Source: JBFXEO01 sp050180015
GTDB lineage: Bacteria; Bacteroidota; Bacteroidia; Bacteroidales; Tenuifilaceae
Assembly: GCA_050180015.1 (NCBI GenBank)
Contig: JBFXEO010000171.1
Span: 1 to 6,393 of the forward strand
Direction: 5' to 3'
DNA length: 6,393 bases
The notes beneath the pieces were generated by a model. It was not told where the DNA came from and made no database searches. It saw only the letters and a list, made by a program, of their open reading frames with translations. Below are positions 5,497 through 6,393 of the stretch, one piece after another. Made by a program: the position numbers and the translations under genes. How positions within the stretch are numbered: the first letter of the stretch is position 1; each line of letters opens with the position of its first letter.

Positions 5497-6234
5497 ATGA
5501 AATCAACAGAAATGATTCGTGTAATTTACTATATTATTCTTGCTTACTTCCTACTGGGGGGTATAGGCTTCTATACCATAAACCGGAAGAAAGAATGGAA
5601 AGACGCACGCAAAAGCTGGGTGAAATTAACAACCTATTTCGTTATCATTAACATTCTGTTTTTTAGCATTGTCATCAACCCAATAGCATTCCGGTATCTT
5701 GCCATTTTAATAATTGTAGCGGGAGTATATGAATTACTGAAATTGTTTATGAATGCTGGTTACAGTCAAAAAGGCTTTCTTTTAGTATCATTGCTTTTTT
5801 TCGGAGTTTTTGCCTTGGGCTTTTATATTTTTAGCGGTATGGAGCGCGGGGTGATACTTTTTTCTTTCTTGATACTTTCTATTTTCGACAGTTTTAGCCA
5901 GATAACGGGTCAACTCTGGGGGCAAAGAAAAATATTCCCCAAAATCAGCCCCAACAAAACGCTGGGAGGACTTATTGGGGGGACGTTATTTGCCATTTTT
6001 AGCGCCATTTTGCTTAAGGGCCTTTATACGGCATCATCCTTAAAAGCGTTATTAATGGCAGTAGGAATAGTAATTTTTGCGTTTACTGGCGATATTTCCG
6101 CTTCATTCTACAAAAGAAAATACAACGTAAAAGATTTTAGCAACCTAATTCCTGGGCATGGCGGTTTCCTAGACAGATTCGATAGCCTCATAGCAGGAGG
6201 GGCTTGGGTTGCCCTAAGTGAGTATATAATTTAA
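5497..6234 (+). CDS. CdsA-family phosphatidate cytidylyltransferase (CDP-diacylglycerol synthase)
   Basis: The family transfers CMP from CTP to phosphatidic acid in the inner membrane, giving CDP-diacylglycerol for phospholipid synthesis. The protein has 245 residues and about seven or eight membrane segments. The C-terminal signature is nearly perfect: SFYKRKYNVKD (203-213), then S215, and IPGHGGFLDRFD (218-229) with the conserved His221, Gly222-Gly223, Asp226, Arg227 and Asp229. Tyr205 sits where Leu/Ile/Met/Val/Phe is usual. An upstream motif ISPNKTLGG (150-158) matches the SPxKTxEG element, except that Gly157 replaces the Glu. Asp131 and Gly138 precede it as in the family. It is slightly shorter than many housekeeping CdsA proteins, and the Glu change and operon context suggest a paralogue rather than the essential copy, so no symbol is given. 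There is no Shine-Dalgarno before the ATG. Confidence 0.9.
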   Translation: MKSTEMIRVIYYIILAYFLLGGIGFYTINRKKEWKDARKSWVKLTTYFVIINILFFSIVINPIAFRYLAILIIVAGVYELLKLFMNAGYSQKGFLLVSLLFFGVFALGFYIFSGMERGVILFSFLILSIFDSFSQITGQLWGQRKIFPKISPNKTLGGLIGGTLFAIFSAILLKGLYTASSLKALLMAVGIVIFAFTGDISASFYKRKYNVKDFSNLIPGHGGFLDRFDSLIAGGAWVALSEYII

Positions 6235-6245
6235 TCAAACTAATC

Positions 6246-6393
6246 ATGGTAAATAAGATAACTCTGTCATTTTTTTATTTAATTGCAATTGCTTTGCTAT
6301 TAATATTCAATGAGTTGGCATACAGGAGGCTTGGCGTTAAGGGCGAAATAACCCGGAAGTTTGCCCATTTTACCGCTACTCTTGCCACCATTC
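6246..6393 (+). CDS. N-terminus of a probable dolichol/phytol/diacylglycerol kinase-like (COG0170) membrane protein, cut by the window end
   Basis: Forty-nine codons are visible from the ATG 11 nt after the CdsA-like stop, open to the right edge. Residues 6-21 form a membrane segment (LSFFYLIAIALLLIF), followed by NELAYRRLGVKGEITRKFAHF. The ExTRKxxH element (Glu34, Arg37, Lys38, His41) after the first helix resembles the start of COG0170 proteins, which are CTP-dependent polyprenol, phytol or diacylglycerol kinases related to CdsA. Only about a fifth of the protein can be seen, so the assignment is by this motif and the adjacent CTP-using CdsA homologue. It is the fourth gene of the operon. 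Confidence 0.65.
   Translation, partial: MVNKITLSFFYLIAIALLLIFNELAYRRLGVKGEITRKFAHFTATLATI

Overview
The window looks like a piece of a Bacteroidota genome. The base composition is AT-leaning, and the host genes lack Shine-Dalgarno sequences in front of their ATGs. The protein types (a lone Omp85-type barrel, a small N-anchored hypothetical, an ELK-type hypothetical) fit that phylum. This placement is an inference from style; no taxonomic marker gene is present.

Left part (1-3194), an eroded accessory stretch. A plus-strand gene enters from the left edge. It has the D...ExK spacing of a PD-(D/E)XK nuclease core, but an extra A in the run at 212-215 breaks its frame; the correct frame continues to a TAA at 360-362. 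Directly abutting that stop codon, on the opposite strand, is a complete group II intron (363-2340). It has a GUGUG 5' end, about 620 nt of ribozyme domains I-III, a 420-residue reverse transcriptase/maturase without an endonuclease domain, a canonical 34-nt domain V with a GAGA tetraloop, and a domain VI with a bulged branch-point A seven nucleotides from the 3' end. Removing the intron leaves only 16 nt between the broken gene and the next one, a 149-residue membrane-anchored hypothetical (2357-2806). After it lie the remains of a small four-helix membrane protein (about 2854-3194), recognisable across three reading frames and ending in a T8G9 tract.

Intergenic part (3195-3486). I see no gene here. 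It holds one clean 13-bp dyad and a weak Bacteroidota-type promoter candidate just ahead of the next operon.

Right part (3487 to the end), an intact, tightly spaced plus-strand operon. It encodes an Omp85/BamA-type outer-membrane barrel without POTRA domains, a TauE/SafE-family inner-membrane permease, a CdsA-family CTP:phosphatidate cytidylyltransferase with an almost complete family signature, and the start of a polytopic protein resembling the COG0170 dolichol/phytol/diacylglycerol kinase family. Gaps are 11, 19 and 11 nt. Two of the four are members of families that use CTP to activate membrane lipids, so the operon probably concerns envelope lipid chemistry or lipid-precursor salvage. 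The exact substrate cannot be read from this window.

I see no CRISPR array, tRNA, rRNA or defence island. The most notable points are the frameshifted nuclease-like gene, the antisense intron fused to its stop codon, the multi-frame pseudogene, and the uncharacterised barrel/permease/CTP-lipid operon.
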